Assembly (NCBI GenBank): GCA_019426215.1
Contig: CM033396.1
Span: 26,799,101-26,863,100 of the forward strand
DNA length: 64,000 bases
Origin: Buddleja alternifolia
Lineage: Eukaryota; Streptophyta; Magnoliopsida; Lamiales; Scrophulariaceae
Direction: 5' to 3'
Of the stretch, positions 10,513 to 20,467 are shown piece after piece. Under the pieces are notes generated by a model. It ran no database searches. It worked only from the letters and a program-made list of their open reading frames with translations, and was not told the origin of the DNA. The position numbers were made by a program, and so were the translations under genes. How positions within the stretch are numbered: position 1 is the stretch's first letter; the number at the start of each line of letters is the position of its first letter.

Positions 10513-13500
10513 AACTTCCCTTTTGATTGCAGGTACCTAGAGCTAAAGTCAATACATGTTTGGTATTTTGATAGTGGATCGTCAAGGCACATGACAGGTT
10601 CCAAAGATCTTTTGATCAACTATCAAGCTGCCAATGGTCCTCAGGTTGTATTTGGTGATAACTCCAAAGGTAAAACCAAAGGTATAGGTACTGTGCATAG
10701 GGGGAACATCATGATAAGTGATGTTTATTTTGTTGAGGGTCTAAAGCACAATTTATTAAGCATAAGTCAATTCTGCGATAAAGGCTTTGAAGTCATATTC
10801 TCAAGTGACTATTGCTATATAAACGACGCTAAGACTAAATCTACTAAACTAAAAGGAAAAAGGAATAACAATGTATATTTGGTAGATTGGGGTTCAACAC
10901 TTGATAACAACCCAACATGCTTTGTTGCTAAAAATGAATCTAAAATGGGTTGGTTATGGCATAGAAAAATGAATCACCTCAACTTTAAGACAATCTCTCA
11001 GCTTATAAGTCAAAATCTTGTAGAGGGATTGCCAAATGGACCATTTCATAAGGATCGCCTCTGTGACGCTTGTCAAATGGGTAAACAAGTTAAATCATCT
11101 TTCAAGAGAAAACCTCATCTATCTACTTCTAGAATACTTGAACTACTTCACATGGATTTGTTTGGACCTGTTCAAACAATCAGTGTAAGCGGTAAAAAGT
11201 ATACTTTAGTGGTAGTAGACGATTTCTCTAGATTTACTTGGGTGGAATTTCTTTCATCCAAAGATGAAACATGTGACAAGTTAACAGCGCTTATTCGGCA
11301 ACTTCAAACATTGAAAAATCTTAAGGTTGCAAGAATAAGAAGCGATCACGGTACTGAGTTTACTAACAAGGTTGTTGAGAAGTTTTGTGCAGAAAATGGA
11401 ATACATCATGAGTATTCAGCTCCCAGAACTCCCCAACAAAATGGTGTTGCTGAGCGCCGGAACCGAACGCTTAAGGAAGCCGCTAGGACTATGTTAGCTG
11501 AATCTAAGCTTGCTCCTAGATTTTGGGCCGAAGCGATCAACACTGCTTGTTACACTCAAAATCGATGCATGATCAACAAACAGCATGGAAAAACTCCATA
11601 TGAACTGTGGAAGGGACGTAAGCCAAATATTTCATACTTTCACGTCTTTGGTTCTAAATGTTTTATTCATAATAATGGATCCCAAAGCCTAAAGACTTTT
11701 GATCCTAAAGCGGATGAAGGAATCTTTCTAGGCTACGCCAAAAATGGAAAGAATTTTCGCATTCTCAATAAGATCAAATCGAAGGTTGAGGAATCTATTC
11801 ATGTTGTGTTTGATGATGCTAACCAAGAGCCGAGTAAGGTAAGTGTAAATGATGTAGGAGTTGAAGATCTATGTCATCAAGCGTCCAAAATTACTATTGA
11901 TGAAGATACTGACGATGATGATGAGATCTCAGTGCCTCCTCCTAAGAATACTCGTGAAATCAATCTAAATTATCATGTAAGAAACACGGATGATCATGAA
12001 AAGAATGATCATCAAGTGCAAAGAAGGAATCATGAACTTGAAGCGCCAACGCAGGAGAATGGTCAAGCGAATGATTCTCAAGCGCCTGTTCATTCTCAAA
12101 ACCCCTTCCAAACAGATAGACTATGGTTACGTGACCATCCACCTGAGCAAATCATTGGAGATATTGAAGCACCAGTTAGAACTAGAGCCGCTACATTTAA
12201 TGAGGCTATGTTCGCAAGCTTTCTATCTCAAATGGAACCTAAGAAAGTGGATGAAGCGTTAAGTGATCCAAGTTGGATTGAAGCTATGCAAGAAGAGCTC
12301 AATCAGTTTGAGCGAAATAAAGTTTGGATGCTAGTACCAAGACCAACTCATCAAGGAGTTATTGGAACTAGATGGGTATATAGAAACAAGATGGATGAGG
12401 ACGGCATTGTTGTAAGAAACAAGGCCAGACTCGTAGCTCAAGGATACTGCCAAGAGGAGGGCATTGACTTTGATGAGACTTACGCTCCTGTTGCTCGTCT
12501 TGAAGCAATCCGCATGTTTCTAGCGTACGCAGCGTTTAACAAGTTTACAGTATTTCAAATGGACGTAAAGAGTGCCTTCCTGAATGGTAAACTCCAAGAA
12601 GAAGTGTATGTGGAGCAACCTCCAGGATTCATCAACAATCATGGTAAGGGTATGGTTTACAAGCTCGAAAAAGCACTTTATGGGCTTAAGCAAGCACCTC
12701 GAGCATGGTATGACACTCTCTCTATCTTTCTTATTGGTAAAGGTTTTTCAAAAGGCAGCGTTGACACAACGTTATTTAAAATTACCAATGATGAAGATAT
12801 TCTCTTAGTTCAAATTTACGTTGATGACATTATATTTGGTTCTACCAATAAGCGTCTGTGTGAGAAATTTTCGAAAATGATGCAAGAACAATTTGAAATG
12901 AGCATGATGGGTGAATTAACCTTCTTCTTAGGACTACAAGTTAAACAACTACCTAATGGCATATTTATCAACCAAGCTAAATATACACGAGATATGATTA
13001 AGAAATTTGGTATGGAAAATGCATCATATTCAAAAATTCCAATGAGCCAAACGCTTAAGTTAGATAAAGATGAAAGTGGAAAGAAAGTTGATATCACTAA
13101 TTATAGAGGTATCATAGGATCACTTCTTTATCTCACTGCCAGTAGACCTGATATTATGTTTTCGGTATGTATGTGTGCACGATTCCAAGCTGATCCTAAA
13201 GAGTCACACTTGACTGCTGCCAAGAAAATCCTTAAATACCTAAAAGGCACACAACATGTGGGCTTATGGTATCCCAGGGATTCTCCTTTTGAACTAATCG
13301 GTTACTCAGATGCAGATTTTGCAGGTTGCAAAATAGATCGTAAAAGCACTAGTGGTACTTGTCAATTCTTAGGTGATAGGTTAGTTTCATGGCATAGCAA
13401 GAAACAACAATCCATAGCTACCTCCACAGCCGAAGCTGAGTATGTAGCTGCAGGAAGTTGTTGTGCACAAGTTCTATGGATGAGGCAACAACTTAGAGAT

Positions 13501-13764
13501 TACGGAACAATCTTAGGACCAACTCCCATTCATTGTGATAACCAAAGCGCTTTAGCCATGACTCAAAACCCTGTTCTTCATTCAAGAACCAAACACATTG
13601 ACATTAGATACCATTTCCTTCGTGACCACGTTCAAAAGAAAGATATCTCCATGCACTTCATTGGAACTGACAAACAACTGGCAGATATTTTCACCAAAGC
13701 ACTCAATGAACAACGTTTTCTCACTTTAAGAAGTGAACTAGGTATGATTGATTTAAACGCTTGA
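10513..13764 (+). CDS. pol: Pol of Sirevirus copy 2 (PR-IN-RT-RNH)
   Basis: Open for 1083 codons after the gag TAG. The first ATG is only at 10591, downstream of the protease site DSG (10570-10578), so independent initiation would lose the protease. Order: protease (DSGSSRHMT); integrase zinc finger (H...[10 protein letters not shown]); integrase D-D-E core ([31 protein letters not shown]); RT ([22 protein letters not shown] split around residue 660, [13 protein letters not shown], catalytic YVDDIIFGS with YVDD at 12817-12828); RNase H ([27 protein letters not shown]). IN before RT is the Ty1/copia order. No break or lost catalytic residue is visible, so the enzyme set looks functional. Confidence 0.95.
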   Translation, partial: NFPFDCRYLELKSIHVWYFDSGSSRHMTGSKDLLINYQAANGPQVVFGDNSKGKTKGIGTVHRGNIMISDVYFVEGLKHNLLSISQFCDKGFEVIFSSDYCYINDAKTKSTKLKGKRNNNVYLVDWGSTLDNNPTCFVAKNESKMGWLWHRKMNHLNFKTISQLISQNLVEGLPNGPFHKDRLCDACQMGKQVKSSFKRKPHLSTSRILELLHMDLFGPVQTISVSGKKYTLVVVDDFSRFTWVEFLSSKDETCDKLTALIRQLQTLKNLKVARIRSDHGTEFTNKVVEKFCAENGIHHEYSAPRTPQQNGVAERRNRTLKEAARTMLAESKLAPRFWAEAINTACYTQNRCMINKQHGKTPYELWKGRKPNISYFHVFGSKCFIHNNGSQSLKTFDPKADEGIFLGYAKNGKNFRILNKIKSKVEESIHVVFDDANQEPSKVSVNDVGVEDLCHQASKITIDEDTDDDDEISVPPPKNTREINLNYHVRNTDDHEKNDHQVQRRNHELEAPTQENGQANDSQAPVHSQNPFQTDRLWLRDHPPEQIIGDIEAPVRTRAATFNEAMFASFLSQMEPKKVDEALSDPSWIEAMQEELNQFERNKVWMLVPRPTHQGVIGTRWVYRNKMDEDGIVVRNKARLVAQGYCQEEGIDFDETYAPVARLEAIRMFLAYAAFNKFTVFQMDVKSAFLNGKLQEEVYVEQPPGFINNHGKGMVYKLEKALYGLKQAPRAWYDTLSIFLIGKGFSKGSVDTTLFKITNDEDILLVQIYVDDIIFGSTNKRLCEKFSKMMQEQFEMSMMGELTFFLGLQVKQLPNGIFINQAKYTRDMIKKFGMENASYSKIPMSQTLKLDKDESGKKVDITNYRGIIGSLLYLTASRPDIMFSVCMCARFQADPKESHLTAAKKILKYLKGTQHVGLWYPRDSPFELIGYSDADFAGCKIDRKSTSGTCQFLGDRLVSWHSKKQQSIATSTAEAEYVAAGSCCAQVLWMRQQLRDYGTILGPTPIHCDNQSALAMTQNPVLHSRTKHIDIRYHFLRDHVQKKDISMHFIGTDKQLADIFTKALNEQRFLTLRSELGMIDLNA

Positions 13765-14559
13765 TCATGAAGCATCATATTTTATTAGGCATATAATTTA
13801 GGGGGAATCTACTTAAGTTATATCTCACAATATTCTTAAACAAATTTTTTACTTGATCATAACTGTAAGCGTCAATGATAAAATTTTTTTTTTTTTCAGA
13901 TGCATAATCATCAACGCTCAGCTCTATGTTTGCATAAAATATTGAATGCTCAAAATATTGAAAAGTCTTTTGACTTCAAGCGTCCATCTTATCAGCTAAG
14001 CGCTGAATAGTCTATCAAAAATTTATAAAATATTTTCGTTACAAGCCATGCATAAAATTTTTCAAACTTCTTTCAAGGTCGTGGGTAGACTCAAAGGTCT
14101 ATTTTGTAATCTACTCACACGCCTCTATCACATCAAACTGGCGGGTACTCAAATTTTTTTAAAAATGACGGTTCAGAGATAGCACGTGTTTGTGTACGTG
14201 TCAGTGTACAAACATGCGCGTGTGTTACACTCTGAAAATACCAAACGTTAATTTTTCTTTAACTCGGATGTCAAATCTTTATATATGAGAATTACCAAAT
14301 GTAACTTCTCTCTTTTACACAAAACTCGCGTCCGCAGTTAATAAATTTATGGCTAAGATTCAACAGTTATTACACGTGTTTAAATCCTACTAAGACTACA
14401 TAACACAAGTTTCAAAAACTCTTTACTATGTCATTTAAAACACAAACTCTGCAGAAAAAGTAACTTACTTTCTATTCACGCATATCTGCAAATCTCTCTT
14501 TATCTCTCTCAATACAACAGAAAATCTCAGTTCATCTTCTTCGTTTTAAACAAAAAAAA
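13765..14559 (+). promoter_or_regulatory. Spacer between pol and third ORF, candidate internal promoter
   Basis: A 795-bp non-coding spacer. It opens with a purine tract AATTTAGGGGGA (13796-13806), conserved after pol in the other copies. It has CACGTG-like and TACGTG sequences around 14181-14225, a TATA-like TTTATATATGAG near 14277-14288, and a pyrimidine-rich leader (14480-14520) before the ATG in an A-run context. Copy 3 has a TATA box and CT-rich leader before the same ORF (31820-31950). Because stops separate it from pol, the third ORF probably has its own promoter or uses a spliced RNA. Confidence 0.5.
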
Positions 14560-17500
14560 ATGGCACCAAAGAAATCATCATCTACTTCTGCTGAAATTAC
14601 CATCAAGGTAACTGAAGGTCTTGTTGTCGACTGGAAATTCCTATATGAACAAACTCAGATCAACCTGACGGACGTAATGGACATGGTCGTCCAAGCTGGG
14701 CTCAAACCCTTCTTAACCCAATACTCTTATATGTTTCCTACTGAAGTTGAAACTTTCTGGAAGACTGCTACCCTTTCAGAGGACAAGAAGTCCATCTTTT
14801 GTAAAATTCCCTTCTCCAAGAAGGAGTCTCCAAAGGAATTCATCCTATCTGCTTCCACCATTGCCAAGAACTTCAATTTGCCTAATGAGGGTGAGGCACT
14901 GGATTCTGTTACGTTAAAACAAATTAAGGAAGCATGGGCAATCATGAGTGCGTACGACGACGTTCCTTACACTCAATACTTCGAGAAGAAAGATCTGGTG
15001 TCCAAATACTGGTTATTGGCTGATTTCTGCAGCAAGATCATAGAATGCCGCGTGGGAACCTTTGATAAGGTAAATCCTGTCCAATTTCAGATGATGGTTG
15101 CTATACTCTTCAACATCAAAATCAACTGGAGTGAGTACATCTTCGGACGGTTTCGGGACAATCTAAGCGCTTCAAATAAGCCTTATGGACTCATCCTGAG
15201 TGACATCTTGTTTAAATCAAATTGTGTGTACTCGTCTGGACTTCCGTTGAATAAGTCCAAGTTGTTGGGAAAAAGGATTCTGACCAATACGTTCAATCCT
15301 CCAAAAGTTAGTGGTGCGGCTAGACCCCTATCTGAGCGACTGGAAGAACGCCAACTGCTTGCTCAAAAGGCTGAGAGACCAGTGCCAGAGGAAGCTGTGA
15401 AGCGTCCAGCAGCAACGAAGAAGAGAGCCCCCAGAAAACCCAAAGTTAAAATTGCCGTCCCCTCTCAAAAGATTGATGAGGAAACTGATGAAGATGCCGA
15501 GGACAAGTTGCCTCTCAAAAGACGAAAGCTTGAAGGGATCATTAAGCAAATAGACTTTGAAGAACCAGCTGTTGATCCTCCCGCTCCTCCGGCTAAACTA
15601 GTTGAAGGAGTCAACATTAAGAAAATCTTTAAGCGTTCCAGGACTAGCAAGCGTCAAGCTACTCCTGAAGAGCCTGAGACAGTTGAGCCAAGCGCTCAAG
15701 TTGCTGTTGAGCCAAGCGCTCAAGTTGTAGTTGAGCCAAGCGCTCAAGATGCTGCTGTTGAGCCAAGCGCTCCAGAAACTGCTGTTGAGCTTAGTTCTCA
15801 GGGTAAGTTTATTTCTTCCCACAGCATTTCTATTCCTACATCTGTAGAAGATCCTGCTCTTATAGAGGATGGCTCTTGTTTTTCAGCTATAGTTCCAGCT
15901 GCTGCTGAAGTGTCCACAGATGTTCTGTTGGATGTGGACCTGACTGGAGTTGTAGCTATCGCTCAAGATGTTGCCGCTCAAGTAGCTGCAATTGAACCTG
16001 AGGAACCTGCTACTTTAACAGAGGCACGTTCAGCAGATCAGAACGCTGCTGAAGACGTTAGAGCTCCTCGTCACTTCTTTCAACTCGATCCGCTGAAGAC
16101 AATTGATCATTCAATTAACTATATGCCCCCAGCGCTCGACGAAGATTTCATTCCTGCAGGATATAATATAGAAAGATATATTGCTGCAGAAGCTGACGCT
16201 GCAAGACTGATTGACTTTGACAGCGCAATCAAAGCAACCGTTCTAGACAGACCAGGAGACAGACCTCCTAGATGTGCCGTGGATGTGGCTTACTATCTTG
16301 ACAATGGCCACAGCAGACCAACTGGGTTCGCGTTAAGGGATTACACTGTTCGTGTGTATGATCCTCTCCGTCCTAGCTTTCTCAATCCCTCCGAGTCAGT
16401 CTTGAACAGAGAAGGTTACACACATTTCCCACAGACGGCTCACAGCCCTGAGAATCTTGCATCGGTCCGTCCTCTCTGTCTATGGAAAAATAAAGGGATT
16501 CATGCTGGTGAACGCCTTGAATCGTTGACCGATCTGCTCCAGACTGAAGCTGATGCTTACTTTGACAGCGTCTGGAATGCCAACTATCAGCCTGATAAGC
16601 ACCGCTTTGAAGCCATAAGAGATATTCATCTTGAAGGTATTCGTGCTATGGTGAATGCTGGCACAGACTTCTGTATAAATGAAGTAAATTGGGTTGAAGC
16701 GTACATGGGACATAAATACACCTTCCCAGAGTTAGTCCAAGCTCCCCATCTTTTCGGCATAGGCATGCATGACAAGAAGCGTCAATTCGCCAAGTATTGC
16801 CTCCTGAAGCGTCAACAAAGACTCGGACCTGTTCTCAAGCTCCCAATTATTAGACATCAAATAGAACAATGTCTACGTCAAGAACTTCAGAGATTATCCA
16901 TCACCCCTCTTCGGTTTAATGCTCAAGCGTCTTCCAGTGGTACAGTTGGTGAACGGTGCTTAAATCTTGCTCCAAGCCACTGTGAAGAAAACTTCAATCT
17001 GATGGTAAAGATTCTATCTCCCGTATCTCTCTTTGATAAAATCTTCACTGCCAATCTCAGATCTTGGAATGGCTCAGTGATCAATTCATTCAAAGGATAT
17101 CCGCTGCTCCCTTCCATTCGCAGTGAGGTACTCAATCACTATGAGTATGTTCTTTCTCTGCTTGAAAGGAATCAAGAGCTCGCTCAAGCCATTTATCCGT
17201 ATCTTGAAGAGTACTATGCGGACTGTGTGCCTACACATCGACGTCCTGCATCTCTTCCCTCAGATTGCTTGATTGGATTTTCCAGAACTCACTGCACAGA
17301 TTCACTATTCTCCATCGCTCAAGCGCCGTCCAAAGTTTTCCCAGATCATGTGCTGGATATCATTGGTCCAATGTACATCAGGGCCATTGATAGTCCTCTT
17401 CGCACATTTATCTCCGGTACTTGTATGTCCAGGACCAGACTCATTGAACTCTTGGATTCTACATCCACCTCTTATGCCGACTCAGCAAGCTGGAACTTTC

Positions 17501-18690
17501 AATTCACTGACTTTCGCCAGCCTGAGTCAACGCTTGAGGAAGCGCCTGCTGAGACATCTGAAGCATCCAAATCTGCAGATACCAGTATTCCTGACGCTCC
17601 TGAACATGCTACCATTGATAGTGCTGAAGATACTTCCCTGGATATTCGAGGTACTGTTTTTGATCCAGCCTATCAAGTTCCTTTTGACTCTCTCAAACAC
17701 TCATCACGGTTCAAGCGACCAGCTCCTCAAGTGGTTCAATCAGATGAGAGTCAAGCCTTCGGTCCCCTGCTTAAATCTGTTTTGGAGACAATTAGCGCTC
17801 AAGCTACTCAGAGTGAAGAATCTCTCCATTGGATTAAGGAAGACCTGGCAAAGATTGAAACTCACGTAATGAGCGCTCAGATTGCTCATATGCGTAGTTC
17901 AGCTCAAGCGGCAGTTGGTGAGTGCAAACAAGACTTTCAAGAAATGCAGGATGCTGCCCACGCCACCCAACTTGCCATGAAAGAAGAACTTGAAAAGCGC
18001 CTTGCAACCCTTGAGATATCTGTGAATGACGCCACCAGCGCTAAGCTTCTTGTTATGCAGGAACGCTTCGACAAGCGTCTGGATGACATCACAGATTCCT
18101 TATCTCAGATTGCTCATCAGGTAAGTGTACTCACAAACCACTTCTTAAAATCTGATGATGGCAATAAGGGGGAAGAGAAGAAGAAAGGAGAAAAGCGGAA
18201 AGCGTCCAGTTCAAAAGTTGAAGATCCTCCGTCTGCTAAGCGTCAAATGCCTCCTTCTCAGTCTGCGCTTAATCTCCCGTCTTGGATAACTGCTCTGAAA
18301 CAAAGTTCATCTGGAGCGCCCAGTAGTACACTAAGGGAACCTCCTAGAGCGTTATATCCAAACCTACCAATTCCTACAAGAGCACTGCTTGAACAGTTTG
18401 ACATTCCTCTTCAGAGAACATCCATTTCAGAACCTACAGATCCACAGATCTTAGCTGAAGAAAGGAAGATGACTGATTTTAGCCAAGCTTTTCGAATCTG
18501 CCTAAGGTACATTGGTATCGACCCAACTGACTGGGATAATCACTTTAAAGTATTCAAAAAGAGACAACAAGAAGAAAACAAGCTTATCATCAACAAAGAT
18601 CATGAAGCAATGATGATCTTGGAAGACAATCTGACTGAAGCTATCCGAGCTGAAATGTCCAAGCGATACAGAGTTAGACCAAGTCATTAA
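14560..18690 (+). CDS. Third ORF of Sirevirus copy 2 (positional 'env-like', nuclear features)
   Basis: Intact 1376-codon ORF downstream of pol, where SIRE-type elements carry an env-like gene. I see no signal peptide, no membrane segment and no fusion-like motif. Residues 1-215 form a helical domain (MAPKKSSS... to about KPYGLILSD), also found in copy 3. Then comes a basic/acidic region with KRPAATKKRAPRKPKVK (residues 281-297), very like the nucleoplasmin bipartite nuclear signal, and LPLKRRKLEG. Next are four VEPSAQ repeats, a large central domain, a coiled coil (about 1085-1200) and another basic patch (GEEKKKGEKRKAS). It contains a possible 84-nt in-frame intron (15803-15886). Function unknown; nuclear localisation is inferred. 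Confidence 0.8.
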   Translation: MAPKKSSSTSAEITIKVTEGLVVDWKFLYEQTQINLTDVMDMVVQAGLKPFLTQYSYMFPTEVETFWKTATLSEDKKSIFCKIPFSKKESPKEFILSASTIAKNFNLPNEGEALDSVTLKQIKEAWAIMSAYDDVPYTQYFEKKDLVSKYWLLADFCSKIIECRVGTFDKVNPVQFQMMVAILFNIKINWSEYIFGRFRDNLSASNKPYGLILSDILFKSNCVYSSGLPLNKSKLLGKRILTNTFNPPKVSGAARPLSERLEERQLLAQKAERPVPEEAVKRPAATKKRAPRKPKVKIAVPSQKIDEETDEDAEDKLPLKRRKLEGIIKQIDFEEPAVDPPAPPAKLVEGVNIKKIFKRSRTSKRQATPEEPETVEPSAQVAVEPSAQVVVEPSAQDAAVEPSAPETAVELSSQGKFISSHSISIPTSVEDPALIEDGSCFSAIVPAAAEVSTDVLLDVDLTGVVAIAQDVAAQVAAIEPEEPATLTEARSADQNAAEDVRAPRHFFQLDPLKTIDHSINYMPPALDEDFIPAGYNIERYIAAEADAARLIDFDSAIKATVLDRPGDRPPRCAVDVAYYLDNGHSRPTGFALRDYTVRVYDPLRPSFLNPSESVLNREGYTHFPQTAHSPENLASVRPLCLWKNKGIHAGERLESLTDLLQTEADAYFDSVWNANYQPDKHRFEAIRDIHLEGIRAMVNAGTDFCINEVNWVEAYMGHKYTFPELVQAPHLFGIGMHDKKRQFAKYCLLKRQQRLGPVLKLPIIRHQIEQCLRQELQRLSITPLRFNAQASSSGTVGERCLNLAPSHCEENFNLMVKILSPVSLFDKIFTANLRSWNGSVINSFKGYPLLPSIRSEVLNHYEYVLSLLERNQELAQAIYPYLEEYYADCVPTHRRPASLPSDCLIGFSRTHCTDSLFSIAQAPSKVFPDHVLDIIGPMYIRAIDSPLRTFISGTCMSRTRLIELLDSTSTSYADSASWNFQFTDFRQPESTLEEAPAETSEASKSADTSIPDAPEHATIDSAEDTSLDIRGTVFDPAYQVPFDSLKHSSRFKRPAPQVVQSDESQAFGPLLKSVLETISAQATQSEESLHWIKEDLAKIETHVMSAQIAHMRSSAQAAVGECKQDFQEMQDAAHATQLAMKEELEKRLATLEISVNDATSAKLLVMQERFDKRLDDITDSLSQIAHQVSVLTNHFLKSDDGNKGEEKKKGEKRKASSSKVEDPPSAKRQMPPSQSALNLPSWITALKQSSSGAPSSTLREPPRALYPNLPIPTRALLEQFDIPLQRTSISEPTDPQILAEERKMTDFSQAFRICLRYIGIDPTDWDNHFKVFKKRQQEENKLIINKDHEAMMILEDNLTEAIRAEMSKRYRVRPSH
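15803..15886 (+). other. Candidate 84-nt phase-1 intron in the third ORF
   Basis: Exon end CTCAGG, then GTAAGTTT, ending TTGTTTTTCAG. Length 84 is a multiple of three and the segment has no stop in frame, so both spliced (Gln-Ala junction) and retained forms stay open. The position, exon-end sequence and phase match introns in the copy 3 gene (30013-30092, 30279-30360, 30460-30541), where splicing is needed to keep the frame. The intron is inferred, not shown by RNA. Confidence 0.6.
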
Positions 18691-18923
18691 AGCTTTATGA
18701 TTTTACATTATCTATATTCTTGTCTCTTATATCTTTAAATATTCAGCTGTAAAAATGCTTGTAATTCTCGATAAATATGAAATGCATTTTTTTGCTGAAA
18801 CATCTCGTTGAAGCGTAACTAACTTTAACTAACGTCTACTGATCAAAGCTAACTTTTACGTTTGGCTATCTAACTCTTGAACTATAAAAGAGTAAGTATT
18901 GCCATCATCAAAAAGGGGGAAAT
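18691..18923 (+). other. 3' untranslated region and polypurine tract, copy 2
   Basis: Short AT-rich stretch after the third ORF, ending with the plus-strand primer tract AAAAAGGGGGAAAT at about 18910-18923, immediately before the 3' LTR. The same tract in reverse complement flanks the 3' LTR of copy 3. Confidence 0.85.
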
Positions 18924-20467
18924 TGTTAGGAATTTCATGTTAGAAGTTTTGATGATGACAATTAAGTTTTTGTTAGACCCCAAAAAAGTTGTAAGTTTAT
19001 TTTTTGTAGAAAACTTGTATAGGCTTTGAAGCGTTAGACTTGTAATAGATTTATTAGGCCTTGTTATCTTACTTTAGAGTGTTAGGCAAAATAGTCTTAG
19101 GCTGAGCGTCTGATGATTTCTGAGTGAGTTTATCAGTGGTAAAGTTCGAAGACTCAAGCGCCTGATCTCAGAAGATAGATACAGTCTCCAAGCGTCCACT
19201 TTGGCCAGCTATATCAAGCGTTACCTTATGGGACAGAAGTGATTTCACCGGAATTTACTTCTAAGTCCAGAAGGAGTTTAATGCAAATATTCTCAAAGCA
19301 TTAAATACCAACGGGTATTAATTTCAAATGCATTAAATGTTGATAAGAGCATTTAATATGATAAGCAATGTCAGACGTACGGAGAAGCCACCCTATTTGA
19401 CTGTCAACTATCTCAGACTGCAGCACCAACTTTCGTGCAGCAGATTTTCAGGAAAAAGGACAAAAGCTGTTCACTCGCGAAAGTGAGAGACACGCGCCAG
19501 TGCATGTGTCAAACGGACACTTTCTCCAAGAATACCTATAAATAGGACTTCAACGACAAACAAAAATAGAAGCAACAATTTTATCAAAGCCAAATTGCTG
19601 TTGCATTAAAATCTCATCCCTTAAACTCTCAGAAAAGCCAGAAACTTCAAGAAACATCCAAATTGCTTTTCTTATATTCCTGAGACAGTCAACAAATATC
19701 TCAAACATTCTTTTTGCAGAAACCAGATTCCTACTGAGATATTACCAAGTTGTTTGAACTTCATCAAAATCAAACAAACCTTTTAGAAAATCCCATCCAA
19801 GCCTCGCGATCTGTGTGAAGTCGAAGTTGGATACTTGCATCATTTCTGGGTGAAAGAAGCAAGAGGGTTGAAGTGATTTGAAGCAGAAATCTGTGTGATC
19901 AAGGAGCTCAAGTCATCGACATCCATCTCTCCCTAATTTGTAGAAGATTCTGTGTGATTCTTTGAGAATCATTTTAGTGGATTGCCTCCAAGTGCAAAGG
20001 AGAAGAAGGACGTAGTTGGGATTACACCACCCAACGAACCTTACAAATATTGTGTTATTTACTTTTCAGTCATTTCATTCATCTATCATATCACTGCATA
20101 AGTAAAACACAATCAAAAGCTAAGCACCTAAGAAACATCTTGTGACGCTAAAACTTTCAAAGAGAAGACTCCAAAATCATTCCGCTGTGCTAACCCTGAT
20201 TAAAAGAACTGAACGCTTAACCTACAAGGTCAAAGTATTCAATTCCTGAAGTCTAAGTTAACTTTATAAAACAGTCTTCATTAGACGCTTCACAAAGTCT
20301 CAAATATCTTATGTGAACGCTAAGGTGAAGCGTCACACTCTTCAAGCGCCTATCATTTCAAGCGTCCAAATACGTTTAATACGAAAAATTTTTTAAGTCG
20401 AAAAAGACTTAAAGGGTCTATTCAACCCCCCCTTCTAGACCCTTTCGTATGCCACTTGGGACCAACA
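18924..20467 (+). repeat. 3' LTR of Sirevirus copy 2
   Basis: 1544 bp, same ends as the 5' LTR, TATA at 19536-19545, palindrome at 19471-19486. I find two differences from the 5' LTR: an A/G in the CAACRACAAAC stretch just after the TATA box, and an A/T near the end beside TACGAAAAA. Confidence 0.97.

Larger units (their letters stand above)
6662..20467 (+). mobile_element. Complete Sirevirus (Ty1/copia) retrotransposon, copy 2
   Basis: A 13,806-bp element with LTRs at both ends starting TGTTAGG and ending CCAACA, an initiator-Met PBS, gag, pol, a long third ORF and a polypurine tract. Domain order PR-IN-RT-RNH defines Ty1/copia. The large size, extended Gag and extra 3' ORF point to the Sirevirus genus (SIRE/Maximus). 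It sits inside the 5' LTR of copy 1 in opposite orientation. Flanking 5-mers are CAAAT (6657-6661) and CAAAA (20468-20472), a one-mismatch target duplication. Comparing the LTRs by eye I find two differences in 1544 bp, so the insertion is very young. Confidence 0.95.

Noticed and set aside
15803..15824. Very short GT-AG stretch ending at CCCACAG inside the Sirevirus third ORF
   Set aside because: About 22 nt is below any usable plant intron; the 84-nt choice ending TTTTTCAG fits length, phase and the copy 3 introns.
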